NCBI GenBank assembly: GCA_949358305.1 | Contig: OX442315.1 | Coordinates: 10,070,427 to 10,134,426 of the forward strand | Direction: 5' to 3' | Source: Strigamia acuminata | Taxonomy: Eukaryota; Arthropoda; Chilopoda; Geophilomorpha; Linotaeniidae | Length of the DNA stretch: 64,000 nt | Part shown: positions 24,801 through 35,296 of the stretch, in pieces | Numbering within the stretch: the stretch's first letter is position 1 | Layout of the letters: each line of letters starts with the position of its first letter | Made by a program: the position numbers and the translations under genes | The notes under the pieces: model-generated | Databases searched by the model: none | The model's input: only the letters and a program-made list of their open reading frames with translations | What the model was told of the DNA's origin: nothing

Positions 24801-27800
24801 AAGATCTCATCAACTTAGAAACCGGTCGAGTTATTCATCCAGTCTCAAGAAAAGAGTACTCCGTGACCATACTCAAAGACGAAAGTACTCCATTTGCCGG
24901 TCGAGCCATGTCGCTGAAACAAGCATTAGAAAACAAGATTATGAAGCCGGATAAGGTGGTGGTGATAATCCCTGGTAGCAATCAACGAGTAATGTTGGAA
25001 GACGCTTTGAAGGAGAAGAAGGTGACTGTAAATACCATATTGGAAATTCGCAGCAGTAGCGAAGTTGTGCTGGTTGAGGAAGATGTTTCTGCAAAGGTAA
25101 TGTCACCAACAAGCATTGTGGCCCAAGTTGCTTTAACCCAAGCTGCAGACGCAGGGTTCTATGACGCTCCTACCGAGTCCTTCCGCAATCCTAACACCTG
25201 TGAAGTTGTGCCTTTTGTCGATGCTGTGTGTTTAGGGATGCTTAGCAATAGAATAGTAGAAATTAAAGATGTGGCTAATGTAGAGTTTGTGTCTTTTGAT
25301 GAAGCTGTTGAGAAGGGTCTGATTTTAAGGGAGTCGGGTCGGGTTGCTGTTGATGAAAGTGGGGAAAACACTGCACCATTTTTTCAAGCCATTGAAATGG
25401 GTTTTGTTGAAGTTGGAGAGACACCTGTTGAAACTACATTCACTTTCCAACAAGCCATAGAAGCCGGCTTTTATAGTAAAGACACGGGAGAGTTTACACA
25501 TCCTGTTTCATATGAACCCATTAGTTTTGAAGAAGCATTACAGACTGAGTTGGTGGAACCCTCTTCAGTCAGAGTGCTTGATCCTGTATCTAAAGAATTT
25601 ATTTCCTTAACTAAAAATGAAAACATTGTAGATTTACATAGAGGTGTCTACATAAACAGAACTAATAACCAAGAAATTCCCATTCATGAAGCAGTTACAC
25701 AAGGTTTAATTATAGTGGATCAGTATCCAATTTCTCTGGAAGCCATTGTTAACAAAGGCTTGTACAATTCCCAACATGGAACTATTTTTGATCCAATCAC
25801 TGAACAAGAAATAACAGTTAGTGAAGCCATTAAGAGGTCATTCATTGACTCACAAACAACACTGGTAAAGAACACAGAAACAAATGAAATGATTCCTTTG
25901 AGTAGGGCAATTGAAGAGGGTTTAGTGGATGTAGACAAGGGGACTATCAAAGACATTGCACAAAACACAGAAATACCCATAGACAAAGCCTATGAAACAG
26001 ACATATTGAACACTGAAACAAAAACAGTACCATTTGATGAGGCCATTTCTAAAGGTCTCTACAATCGACACACAAAACAAATAACCAATCCTGTTACTGG
26101 TGAATCTGTGACACTTTGTGAAGCTATTCACACTGGGACTGTATCGGTGATGGATTTTCACATCAAGGATGACCGGGTTCCTTCCGGCTTCCTTCCATTT
26201 TCTCAAGCCCTTAACACTGGTCTGGTGGATGGGAAAAATAATTTGATTACGTATCCAACTGAAATGACTTTTGATGTTGCCATTAAAAAGGAATTGATAT
26301 ACACCATGCCAGCCGTGTGCACTCTGCAACAAGTTATGGAAAATGGACTTTACAATGCAGAAACTGGTTTAGTGGTGCAGCCCAAAACACAAGAAGAAGT
26401 CACCCTTGAGATGGCAGTGCAGCAAGGTTGGATTGATGTCGATGCCTTTACGGTGAAGGATCCCCGGTCCGGTGACATCATCACGCTGAAGGAAGCCATT
26501 CGCGTTGGAATTGTCAATTCGAAGACAGGTGTAGTAGTCGATCCAACTTCTGGAGCCGAAATGAATTTTGTCGATGCCATGGAAAGCGGTTTACTGGTTC
26601 AAAGCCAGGAGAAGTTTTCTTTACCGGAAGCCATACAGAAGGGCCTTTTTGATGTGGACAGTGGGAAGATAATCCATCCAACAACTCAGGAGAAGATGAC
26701 TGTTGAAGAAGCAGTGAAGACAAATCTTATAGACCCAACATCTACTTTGGTTAGACATCCAGCCAACGACCAAGTTATTACATTCAACCAAGCCATTCAA
26801 CAGAACATAATTGATGCCAGGCAAGGTGTTTTGATAGTGGGTAAAGCCAAGAAGAAGATTCATCTGGGACTTGCTTTAGAGCAAGGAGCGCTTGTGGAAG
26901 TAAAGTGTCCAGTTTCGGTGAGCGAGACCATCCAAAAGGGATTGTTCGATGAGTCCACGGGACAGTTTTTGTCTCCTAAAAGTGGGAAGTGGCTTACACT
27001 TCAAGAGTCCATTGTACAACGTCTCATTGATCCTGATTCTGTACATGTTAAAGACACTCAAACAGGGTTCTGGAAGAAATTGCCATTGGGAGAGGCCATT
27101 GAGGCCAAATTGGTAGATGGCAAGACCGGTAAAGTGTTAGATCCTGCCGGTGAACCTGTTTCTTTAGTCCAAGCGTTTGAGAACGGTTTGATTTTGGATA
27201 GTGTGAAAGCTATTTCAATGCAAAGAGCAATCCATCAGGGGTTGTATAACCCAGAAAGCGGTCTGTTCCTAGATCCGAATACTGGCAATCAAGTGACTTT
27301 ACATGAGGCCATTAGGAGATTTATAATAAACTCCACTGTTCCATGTTACTGGGACAGAAAAGAGAACAAACTGCTGTCTTTAGTAGAGACTTGTCGTGCA
27401 GGAATCATCGATCGAAGAGAAGGCAAATTCAAACATCCTGTTCTGCAGGTTGAATACCCACTAAATGAGGCATTGGAATTGGAATACATCATTGATATCG
27501 AGAAGCCTTTTAGTTTATACGATGCAGTGTCGATGGGTTTGTGCATTCCAGAGACCGGTCGATTAGTACAACCGGCAACCGGTCGAAGACTAACTCTGGA
27601 AGATGCTGTGAAGGAGGACTTGATAAATCCTGAGACTTCCATTGTGTGTGATGCAGCAAAGACCAGAAAATATGTTCGGCTTCCCGAAGCTGTCAAGAAG
27701 AATTTGATTGATGACAAAAGAGGCCGGTATTTGATGCCCGATGAAAAGGGAGAACTGACCCTTCCAGAAGCAGTTGAAAAGGCACTCATTGTTTCGAGCC

Positions 27801-28996
27801 ACAAGCCATTGTCGATAGAGGAGGCGTTGAAGAACAAACTGTTTAATCAGGACACAGGGAAGTTTACCGATCCTACAGTTGGAGATCATCTGGATCTGAA
27901 CGTGGCTCTTGAGCATGGTCTGATAGATCCTGACACTAGCGGAACCCAAGACCCAATAACGGGTCAACTGAAGAGTTTAAGGGCATCCATAGATGAGGAT
28001 ATTATCAACGTGAGCAATGGAACTGTTGTTGACCCCAAAACCCACAAATCAGTTCCCATAAACATTGCATTCGAGCGAGGACTGCTGGTGACAACGGACA
28101 AGCCAATCACTTTTGAAGAAGCCATTAAGCGGGGTTCCATAGACCTGCAAGCCGGTACGTTTAAAGACCCGAGGACTAGGAAGGAATGCTCTTTGGAAGA
28201 GGCCATCCGGCACGAATTGATCGATCCGAATTCAGCAGTTATCAAAGATCCAAAGTCTGGAAGGTACAAGACGGTCAAGGAGGCGATTCAGGAGGAGTTG
28301 GTTGATCTGACCAAGAAAGCCGTCTTTGATCCACAGACAGGCAAAGTCAAAACACTGCTCATTTTATTCGAGCAAGGCACTGTCGTGTTCCTGAGAGAAC
28401 CGGTGACCTTTGACGTTGCCGTGGAGACAGGTGCTTTGAACACTGTGTCCGGAAAGTTCACCGATCCTGATTCTAAAGAGGTGGTGACCATCAGAGAGGC
28501 TTGCCGGTTGGGCCTGATCGATTCAGAATCCGCATTGGTGAAAGACACTTTGCGGAAGATCCTGGTGCCTTTGCGGAGCGCCTTTGACGAGAAGTTGATG
28601 GACGCCGACAGGGGCACCGTGATAGATGTGTCCAGCAACCAAATCCACACCATAGCGAGCGCTATCCAAAACGGCTTGATTATAACCCCGAAGCGTCCGA
28701 TGTCGCTGATGGAATGCGTCGAATACGGCCTCTACTCGGCATCCACAGGAAAACTTACCGATCCGTTCTCCGAAGTGACCATCACTTTGCAAGAAGCCAC
28801 CGAAAGAGGTCTGCTAGATCTGAGCACGACGGTTATAAAAGACCCCCAGTCGGGCGAGATTTTCACCGTGGCACAGGCGGTGGAGCGGGGCCTGCTGGAC
28901 CTCGACCGAGGGGTTTTCGTCCATCCCGAGACCGGCGAAGAGATCAATCTGACAGATGCCCTCCACAAGGGTCTGCTACTCACTGCAGAGGCTAGG
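2..28996 (+). CDS. shot: Spectraplakin giant plakin-repeat exon (5' partial)
   Basis: The frame is open from base 2 with no start codon; the first in-window residues already form a plakin repeat, so this is the inside of a gene that begins to the left. The exon ends at an AGG|GTAAGC donor after base 28996 (phase 0), giving 9,665 codons without an intron. Repeats of about 38 residues of the plectin type are seen, with the recurring pattern DPxTGxxxxLxEAIxxGLID. They alternate with low-complexity inserts. Spectraplakins link F-actin to microtubules and, in some isoforms, intermediate-filament-like networks; plakin-repeat isoforms arise by including this kind of exon. Arthropod shot keeps its plakin repeats in one large exon, which fits. 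The symbol is given by family; orthology to Drosophila shot is inferred from architecture and the C-terminal domains. The frame runs on for 71 codons past the donor to a stop at 29212, which I take as chance intronic sequence. Confidence 0.93.
880..1560 (+). other. Ser/Pro/Lys-rich linker with SPTK motifs
   Basis: The translation changes from folded plakin repeats to a low-complexity segment with many SPTK, SPTP and SPSK steps (930-1200), then an acidic/basic mix. It is probably disordered and rich in proline-directed kinase sites. Basic S/T-P-rich linkers of this kind often bind microtubules, but that is inference. No domain is recognised. Confidence 0.7.
1560..2440 (+). other. Second plakin repeat block
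   Basis: Divergent plakin repeats return: units with GWFLKEAIGKKVF, VSLEETITLGIIDPSS, LTVGIKKGLV and IPLSEAIEKGMIDRHTG. The last repeat (2210-2340) is the most canonical. A lysine-rich stretch (KKSISKSVKRLSKIFSKE) closes the block near 2440 and resembles the short basic amphipathic motifs repeated in the next region. Confidence 0.75.
3118..3350 (+). repeat. Coding tandem repeat, KEKPxxT/S units
   Basis: About ten units of seven residues (21-24 bp), KEKPAIT or KEKPTAS, follow one another. The KEKPTAS units at 3244-3330 are almost identical at the DNA level, which indicates recent expansion. All length changes keep the frame. Confidence 0.85.
4305..4755 (+). repeat. Coding tandem repeat, EEPIGKKPK units (27 bp)
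   Basis: About sixteen units of nine residues (EEPIGKKPK / EEPVGKKPK), each 27 bp and differing mainly at third positions and an I/V switch. The last units decay (SKEEPIRTT, KVEPIGKKPE). This is an in-frame minisatellite. Confidence 0.9.
7795..8160 (+). repeat. Coding tandem repeat, EKEPIKK-PT/QQKPT units
   Basis: Nine- to eleven-residue units (TEKEPIKKP, TEKEPIKKQQKP) repeat about twelve times. Unit length is 27-33 bp, always a multiple of three. Confidence 0.85.
8480..8920 (+). repeat. Coding tandem repeat, TEKEPIKKP units (27 bp)
   Basis: About sixteen copies of the nine-residue unit TEKEPIKKP, with very few substitutions (KKS, EIEP, TGKEP). Near identity at silent positions points to recent slippage or unequal exchange. 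Confidence 0.9.
11620..11790 (+). repeat. Coding tandem repeat, AEKEPIKKP units
   Basis: Six copies of a 27-bp unit encoding AEKEPIKKP (last copies AQKEPIKKP, TEKEPIKEE). Same unit family as the arrays at 7795, 8480 and 12700, but with Thr replaced by Ala. Confidence 0.85.
12690..13350 (+). repeat. Longest coding tandem array of TEKEPIKKP units
   Basis: About twenty 27-bp units, several identical in sequence, with a local higher-order pattern in which AAACCAACAGAA and AAGCCTACTGAA variants recur in the same order. The edges carry the longer KEEQKP variants. Confidence 0.9.
16620..18480 (+). other. Third plakin repeat block
   Basis: Folded-type sequence resumes: FVTIREAIQKGILEP, LTLRQAILCGIINPES, ITLQDAIDRRFIDPDE, LTIEEAVEQGLIKVD and FPEAIEEGLVDLTTGTFTDP are standard plakin-repeat phrases. 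The stretch TTTTTTTTQFHATV at about 17755-17795 is a Thr-rich hinge like those between plakin repeat domains of plectin relatives. Confidence 0.8.
18540..20050 (+). repeat. Coding tandem repeat, KEIERKPSPT units (30 bp)
   Basis: About fifty units of ten residues, KEIERKPSPT with variants KDVERKPSV, KELERKPSP and KEVERKTPSPT. From about 19440 a higher-order unit (KEIERKPSVP-KELERKPSPT-KEIERRPSPT) is repeated several times. Nearly every unit has a proline-directed Ser or Thr plus basic residues, so the segment would carry dozens of potential phosphorylation sites. Confidence 0.9.
20270..24600 (+). repeat. Fourteen plakin-like modules of about 102 residues
   Basis: Each module has a lead-in (VFFDVLKKKGVNPD), then two plakin half-repeats (ENPITRQTITIREAVE... 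and TGEYIDPKTxEHFSITEAV), then KPTVGKTIVEAVEEFEEIV and an acidic/basic linker. Module starts lie at about 20275, 20587, 20893, 21226, 21559, 21865, 22171, 22477, 22783, 23089, 23407, 23767, 24061 and 24340. The third to eleventh are nearly identical at DNA level, with spacings of 333, 333, 306, 306, 306, 306, 306 and 318 bp. The outer ones are diverged. Confidence 0.88.
24600..28996 (+). other. Fourth and largest plakin repeat block
   Basis: About 1,460 residues of regular plakin repeats with few insertions. Typical phrases are VTLEMAVQQGWIDVDAF, ITLKEAIRVGIVNSKTG and LTLPEAVEKALIV. The closing unit (INLTDALHKGLLLTAEAR) reaches the exon donor. Codon use drifts from AT-rich to more GC-rich after about 28100. 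Confidence 0.88.
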
Positions 28997-29726
28997 GTAA
29001 GCTGGCTGACCATCATAATGCTCACCTTCACTTACTCACCCGGTTGCGGTGTCTATGCGATGAATGTTCGGCTTTTCTTTTTATTTTACCGGATAAATGA
29101 TAAACACTTACCCACACTGACCTTGAATGAACTTGCAGCTAATTCACACTACAATTGTTGTAATAATAATAATAATAACAGCTTTGATATGCAATTTTCT
29201 TTGGGGCTTTGATTAATTTTGCTGTTTTTGACCATATCGGTGATTAAGCATTAACATAGTCTACTCGAGTGTCCCTCGTGACGGACATTTCACTAGTTTT
29301 ACATGATCCCTGTCTAGTTTGCTGGCACAAATGAGTGAATAGATACGCGAGAACAGTATTGTTGTAGATCTTTGTTTTGTTTTTTTGTTTTAGTTTGTTT
29401 CGGGTGAACAATTGTTGGGGCGTTTGTGTTTGTCATGACACTGCTGCAGAAATCGACGTTTGTGGCATTTTAACACGGCTTTGTTGCAATAGTTTTGTTA
29501 ACCTTTTGATTTGTTGTGGACCACGGTGAACTATTAGTCCACTTGTTCATTTTGGGTTTTCGGTGCTTGATTTTATTTTGCTTGTTCATATTAAGTAGTT
29601 TAGTTTAGTTTAGTTTATTAATCGCGGTAAGTATCTGCAGTAACTAATTGAACTAAGTTTTTTTTGCATTGTTCAGTGATGTTGTGTTTGGCTAATGATG
29701 TTGTTCGTTGTTCTTGGGATGTGCAG
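28997..29726 (+). other. Intron after the giant exon
   Basis: GTAAGC donor and TGTGCAG acceptor, phase 0 on both sides. It contains a short (TAA)n run at about 29159-29180. The reading frame of the giant exon stays open to a stop at 29210-29212, so intron retention would add a 71-residue tail. Nothing else is seen. Confidence 0.75.
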
Positions 29727-29873
29727 ATGGCGGTAGTAGAGAAATATAAGTTGTGCGTGGATTCCATCGGCAAGTTTTTGGATTGGATCGGGCAGGTGGA
29801 GAAGCGATTGGCCAATCAGGAACCAGTGCGCGAGAACGAGAACGATTTGAGAAGTCAAATCAACACTTTAAAG
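29727..29873 (+). CDS. shot: Spectraplakin exon: start of the spectrin-repeat rod
   Basis: Acceptor GCAG, donor AAG|GTGAGG, 49 codons, phase 0 at both ends. It opens with MAVVEKYKLCVDSIGKFLDW, a spectrin helix A with its conserved Trp. The ATG at the exon start is probably internal, because the preceding exon joins in phase 0. Confidence 0.85.
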
Positions 29874-29945
29874 GTGAGGGAAATTTTAATTTTTTTAATT
29901 TTTGGATTTGTGGGTTTTTTTTTTTGTTTTAAATGTTTGTTTTAG

Positions 29946-30170
29946 ATTTTGAAGGAGGAGTTGGACGACCAGCAGAGACCTGTGGCAGCTTGTTTGGATC
30001 AAGTTCGACAGGTTGTGGAGTTTGGCAAAGAGGTGCTTAGTGCTGAGGAGATGAACCAACTTCAGCGCCACAGCACCGATCTGAACAGGCGGTATCAGAC
30101 GTGCAACGACGAGTGTTCGCGCCTTTTGAAGGATTTGGCGTCTGCTTTGGATGAACTCAATAAGTTTAAG
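29946..30170 (+). CDS. shot: Spectraplakin exon: spectrin repeat
   Basis: TTTAG acceptor, AAG|GTACGG donor, 75 codons, phase 0. The helical heptad sequence (ILKEELDDQQRPV, LNRRYQTCNDECSRLL) completes the first spectrin repeat and starts the next. Confidence 0.85.
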
Positions 30171-30894
30171 GTACGGCAGAACGGTGGGAGAGTGAAAAGG
30201 GGAAAAATTACCACTTTATTTATTTATTTCATCTATTAATTTATCACCTATGTGATATTTCATGTTGCTGAACAAAAAAGGCATAAAGTTATGTACTAAC
30301 GTTATCGTATCACTTTTCTCGATAAGTTCGGTACCATTCGTTTGCAGTAACTTTCCCATTATGCACACGTAACTTTTATGAGTAGTAAAGTAAAAAGTGA
30401 AACATAGCGGTGAACATATCGGTGAAAAGGCTGTTTTTGTTTTGTTTTTTTTTCATTAAAAGAGCTCGGATGAATAAGTATGTTGGAATTTGGGCCAGAA
30501 ATTTGAGTTTTCTTGATATTCCGAACTTAATTATTAAAATTTGGGTAAATTTGTAGAAATTGAGGCCACTTTCCTACATTTTGGACATCTAAAAATGCTT
30601 TTAACGCTTGTTATGGTTCAGTTCTCATTGAAAAATATTCGTACCCATTTATAACGGGGTTTGCCGGCAGTTTGGTCAAATTGGAGTTATACTGGCATGC
30701 GGCTTAAATTGGGGTAAAAAGGTTATTTTTGCATATCGGTTGTGTTTGCATTGTTTTTGGAAAGAGATAGGTGGATATTTGGGATTTGGTCAATTATAAT
30801 TAGGAATTAGTGAGAATAGATGTGGAAAGGGGTTTTGTTGTGTTTTGTTTGTTTTTGTTTATTTAAGGATAAAATGGTTTTTTTGTTTTTGTAG
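30171..30894 (+). other. Intron with no recognised content
   Basis: Phase-0 intron of 724 bp, AT-rich, with a T-rich tract before the acceptor GTAG. No repeat family or ORF of note is visible. Confidence 0.6.
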
Positions 30895-31092
30895 AACGAG
30901 CTGCTGCCATTCCAGAAATGGCTCCGGGAAGCACAAGTGACACTCATCGACAAAGAGAGAAGTTTAGGCGATTTGGATCGACTCAAGAAGAATGTCGACT
31001 CCATCAAATCATTTTCCAGCGACGTGATCGCACACCAAGCCGACTTGAGATTTATTACTATGGCCGCTCAGAAATTTTTGGACGAATCAAAA
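30895..31092 (+). CDS. shot: Spectraplakin exon: spectrin repeat
   Basis: 66 codons, phase 0, acceptor TTTTTGTAG, donor AAA|GTAAGA. It begins NELLPFQKWLREAQ (helix A with Trp) and ends in FLDESK. Confidence 0.85.
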
Positions 31093-31236
31093 GTAAGAAA
31101 TAAAAATATTTTTAACAAAATTAAAAATAGTTAATGAAAATCAGTAAAAAAAAAAACAATAGAAATTCAAAGAAAGTTCAAAAATTCTTAGAAAATTCAA
31201 TAAAAGTCAAACCCTTTGTAACACCTCTCTTTGCAG

Positions 31237-32532
31237 GAATACCTCAAGGAACTCAACACATACCGCACCCAACTCCCCCAACGCTTCTCGCACCTCCAAC
31301 AACCCCTCGACAGCGAGATGAAGCGCACCGTCAACGAAGTGAGCATCGCCTTCCAGGACCTCCTCGCCCGCGCCAACAAACTCACCGACCGCGTCTCCGG
31401 CCTCACCGACCGCGAGCGCCAGTACAAAGAGTCCGTCGAAAGGGCCAAGTCCTGGGTCACCGAAACCCAAACCAAAATGACCAAACTGATGAACGAGCCC
31501 GTCGGCTCCGACCCGACCACCGTCCAGGAACAGGTGGACCGCACCAAAGCGCTCTCCGTCGACATCGTCGCGCAGAAACGCCTCGTCGAGAACGTCCAGC
31601 AGATGGGCAAGGCCCTCATGGACGCCCTCGGCTCCGACATGTCGGACGCCGAGCGCGACGCCATCTACAACACCCTGCAGTGGCTCGAGGACCAGTACAG
31701 CCTCATCCAGGCGGACGCGAGCGCGCGCTCCAACGAGCTCGAGATGGCGCTCGTGCAGCTGCGCGGCGTGCAGGACGGCATCGACGGCGTCCTCGCGTGG
31801 CTGAACGACGTCGAGGCGCAGTCGAGGAACGCGTCGAAGCCGGCCAGCTTGGTACGCGAGCATTTGGACGAGCAGATCCAGGAGCACCGGCTCCTGCAGG
31901 CGGACATCGAGGGACGCCGGCAGACGGTGACGTCGATCGTGGTCGAGTCGCAGGATTTGATTCGGTCGAGCAGCAACGCGCGCGTCGCGAAGAAGCTGGA
32001 GGCGAAGACGAAGGACATGACGAGCCGTTACGAGAAGCTGGCGGAGCGGATGGGACGGCGCGGCGAGTTTCTGGGGCAGGTGTCGACGCAGCTGGACGCG
32101 TTTCTGGTTTTGGCGACGCGGATGACGGATTGGCTGCTGGAGGCGACGGAGTCGCTGGACGAGACGGTCCGGACGGACGCGGACGAGTTTGGGAGGAGGA
32201 TCGAGGAGATAGCGAGGCAGAAGGGGGCGAGGAAGGGCGATTTCGAGGGGCTGGTGGCGGAGGGGAAGGCGCTGGTGGTGAAGAAGGAGGTGACGGAGAC
32301 GACGGGGGTGAGGGATTTGCTGAAGAGTTTGGAGGGGCAGTGGAAGGAGTTGACGGACGCGCTGAGCGATAGGGCGAAGCAGACGAAGCTGATGGCGGAT
32401 CAGTTGAGTGCGTACGAGGTGCTGAGGGCGCAGGTGGTGCAGTGGTTGAAGAGTACGGAGGTGAGGGTGGATGGGTTGGAGCCGGTGGCGTTGGATCTGG
32501 AGAGTTGTAAGAAGCAGGCGGATGAAGTCAAG
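31237..32532 (+). CDS. shot: Spectraplakin exon: about four spectrin repeats
   Basis: 432 codons, phase 0, acceptor TTTGCAG, donor AAG|GTGAGT. Helix-A landmarks with Trp are AKSWVTETQTKM, VLAWLNDVEAQS, MTDWLLEATESL and VVQWLKSTEVRV. Codon use is strikingly GC-rich (GCG, CTG, GAC), unlike the AT-rich introns either side. Long antisense frames here are by-products of that bias. Confidence 0.88.
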
Positions 32533-32589
32533 GTGAGTGAGTGGAGGATGTGTTTGGTTTTGTTTTTGTCTTTTCGTTTGTTTTCATGG

Positions 32590-33610
32590 AAATTTCGGTT
32601 TTTTTTAATGATTTTTTTTTTAATTCGTATTTTGAGTGGAAATTTCATATTTTTAAATGGAAATTTCACATCTTAAATGGAAATTTCATATGTTAAGTTT
32701 AAATTTATTATCTTAAATGGAAATTCCACATTTTGAGTGGAAATTTCATATTTTTAAATGGAAATTTCGTATTTTGATTGAAAATTTCATATTTTTAAAT
32801 GAAAATTTCACATCTTAAATGGAAATTTCATATGTTAAGTTTAAATTTATTATCTTAAATGGAAATTCCACATTTTGAGTGGAAATTTCATATTTTTAAA
32901 TGGAAATTTCGTATTTTGATTGAAAATTTCACATTTTTAAATGGAAATTTCATATTTTTAAATGGAAATTTCATATTTTTAAATGAAAATTTCACATCTT
33001 GAATGGAAATTTCACATCTTAAACGGAAATTTTATATTTTGAGTTAAAATTTCATATTTTAAGTTAAAGTTTCATATTTTAAGTTAAAATTTCATATTTT
33101 GAGTTAAAATTTCATATTTTGAGTTAAAATTTTATATTTTGAGTTAAAATTTTATATTTTGAGTTAAAATTTCATATCTTAAATCGAAATTCCACATTTT
33201 GAGTGGAAATTTCAAATTTTGAGTGGAAATTTCAAATTTTGAGTGGAAATTCCACATTTTGAGTGGAAATTTTATATTTTGAGTGGAAATTTTATATTTT
33301 GAGTGGAAATTTCATATTTTGAGTGGAAATTTTACATTTTTGGTTGGAAATTTTATTTTTTTAAATGGAAATTTTACTTTTTAAATGGAAATTTTATTTG
33401 TTGAAATGAAAATTCCATTTTTCCAAATGAAAATTCCATTTTTCCAAATGAAAATTTCATTTTTCCAAATGAAAATTCCATTTTTCCAAATGAAAATTCC
33501 ATTTTTCCAAATGAAAATTCCATTTTTACAAATGAAAATTCCATTTTTACAAATGAAAATTCCATTTTTACAAATGAAAATTCCATTTTTACAAATGATA
33601 ATTCCATTAT
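32590..33610 (+). repeat. Intronic satellite, about 21-bp GGAAATTTCATATTTTGAGT units
   Basis: The intron 32533-33714 is almost wholly tandem repeats. From 32590 to 33385 units of about 20-22 bp read TTTTGAGTGGAAATTTCATA with A/G variants. From 33388 to 33600 a related 21-bp unit (AAATGAAAATTCCATTTTTCC) runs about ten times and, being a multiple of three, leaves artificial open frames on both strands. Confidence 0.85.
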
Positions 33611-33714
33611 TCAAACAAAAATTCTATTATTCAAACGAAAATCTATTCTTTATTCCAACTTTACGAAAACCCCTTAAACTTTTTGTACAAATTTCTTTTG
33701 TTCTCCTTCCGAAG

Positions 33715-33889
33715 ATCATCGTAAGAGAATACCAAGCGTACAGCACCACCATCGAAAAGGTGAACGACCTCGGCAACAACTACGACCGCATGTCGCGAGG
33801 CGACCGGCCCGAAAGCCCAACCCGACGCCGGGTAACCACCAGCCCGACAAAGAAAGCGACGAGCCCCGTCAAGAAGACACCGACATCCC
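33715..33889 (+). CDS. shot: Spectraplakin exon: basic Ser/Pro linker in the rod
   Basis: 58 codons plus one base (phase 0 in, phase 1 out), donor TCCC|GTAAAT. After a helical start (IIVREYQAYSTTIEKV) it becomes a basic linker with RRRVTTSPTKKATSPVKKTP, interrupting the spectrin rod. Confidence 0.8.
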
Positions 33890-33950
33890 GTAAATTTTCC
33901 ATTTTTTCTCTCTCTCAGAACTTGTTCAAATTTAACATTTATCTTTCAAG

Positions 33951-34076
33951 GAAAATCACCGGACGACATGCGTTCTCCTTCCCCGACCAAAGTGAGCGCC
34001 CAAAGTCCTCTGTCAAGTGCTTCGAGCGGATTCAGCAGTCGCCGAAGTTCGCAAGACAACATCGGCAATCTCGAAG
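33951..34076 (+). CDS. shot: Spectraplakin exon: Ser-rich linker, possible cassette
   Basis: 126 bp, phase 2 in and phase 1 out, acceptor TTTCAAG, donor GAAG|GTCCGA. It encodes a Ser-rich linker (MRSPSPTKVSAQSP, SSASSGFSSRRSSQ). Because the neighbouring exons also join in phase 1 to phase 2, this exon can be skipped without a frameshift, so it may be alternative. Confidence 0.72.
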
Positions 34077-34139
34077 GTCCGAACGTCGAATAAATTGGTC
34101 GGATTTGATTTAATTTTTGTTTTTGTTTTGATTTTTTAG

Positions 34140-34502
34140 ATTTGACTCCCATTCAGCAGCAGTTAACAGAGATTAACCATCGCTACGAGATGATTGGCGT
34201 GAAATTGAACGACCGTACGTCCGAATTGGACACGGTTCGCGAACAGGTGAAGAAGCATCTGGACGTGTTGAGACAGTTGAGCACTTGGTTGAGTGGGAAA
34301 GAGAGACTGCTGCCCAAGGATGCGGTGCCGTCGACGCGGGAAGAGGCCGAACGTCATCTGAAGAACGTGAAGAGTATTTTGGATGAGATGAGCGAGAGGC
34401 AGCCGCAGACGGATACGCTCAAAATGCAGACTAATGAGTTGCTCAAGCAGAAACCCAATGTGCCAGGCGCTAGCAACTTGCGTCAACAAGTCACTGATTT
34501 TG
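34140..34502 (+). CDS. shot: Spectraplakin exon: spectrin repeat
   Basis: 363 bp, phase 2 in and phase 1 out, donor TTTTG|GTATGT. It opens DLTPIQQQLTEINHRYEMIG and includes the helix-A landmark LRQLSTWLSGKERLL. Confidence 0.83.
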
Positions 34503-34559
34503 GTATGTTTTTTGGGTTTGGGTTTTGGTTTGGAGTTTATGGCAATTGTTTTGGACGAA

Positions 34560-35215
34560 ATTTTGAATTTTTTAAGTATTTTGAATTGTGGGACGAAACT
34601 GTGACGAAATTTTGAATTTTCGGACGAAATTTTGAATTTTCAGACGAAACTTTGAATTTTTGGATGAAATTTTGAATTTTCGGACGAAACTTTGAATTTT
34701 TGGATGAAATTTTGAATTTTTGGATGAAATTTTGAATTTTTGGATAAAATTTTGAATTTTTGGATGAAATTTTGAATGTTTGGGACAAAATTGTGAATGT
34801 TTGGACGAAATTTTAAAATTTTCGGACGAAACTTTGAATTTTCGGACGAAACTTTGAATTTTTGGGACGAAATTTTGAATGTTTGAACGAAATTTTGAAA
34901 TATTGACAAAATTTTGAAATTTTGACGAAATTTTGAAATTTTGACGAAATTTTGAATTTTCGACGTAACGTTGAATTTTTGGACAAAACTTTGAATTTTC
35001 GCTCGAAATTTTGAATTTTCGGCTTCAAATTTGAATTTTCGCTCGAAACTTTGAATTTTCGCTCGAAACTTTGAATTTTCGCTCGAAACTTTGAATTTTC
35101 GCTCGAAACTTTGAATTTTCGCTCGAATTTTTGAATTTTCGCTCGAATTTTTGAATTTTTGCTCGAATTTTTGAATTTTCGGTCATAATTTGAATTTTCG
35201 GACATAATTTGAATT
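34560..35215 (+). repeat. Intronic satellite, 18-20-bp GAAATTTTGAATTTTTGGA units
   Basis: The intron 34503-35296 consists mostly of about thirty units reading GAAATTTTGAATTTTYGGAC. A sharp switch near 34995 gives the variant GCTCGAAACTTTGAATTTTC. Units are degenerate, with local runs of identical copies. Confidence 0.85.
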
Positions 35216-35296
35216 TTCCATACAATGTTTGGAATCTTTCCTGCAAAATCCGTAATTTTTCTACCAAATTTTTTAACTTTTTAAACTCTGTTTTAG

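Noticed and set aside
31134-32372. Alternative + frame of 412 codons over the rod exon
   Set aside because: Overlaps the well-supported spectrin frame; Arg/Gly/Ala-rich composition typical of an off-frame reading of GC-rich DNA.
33374-33614. ORFs on both strands reading KMEFSFV- or MKIPFFQ-type repeats
   Set aside because: Product of a 21-bp AT-rich intron satellite, not a gene.
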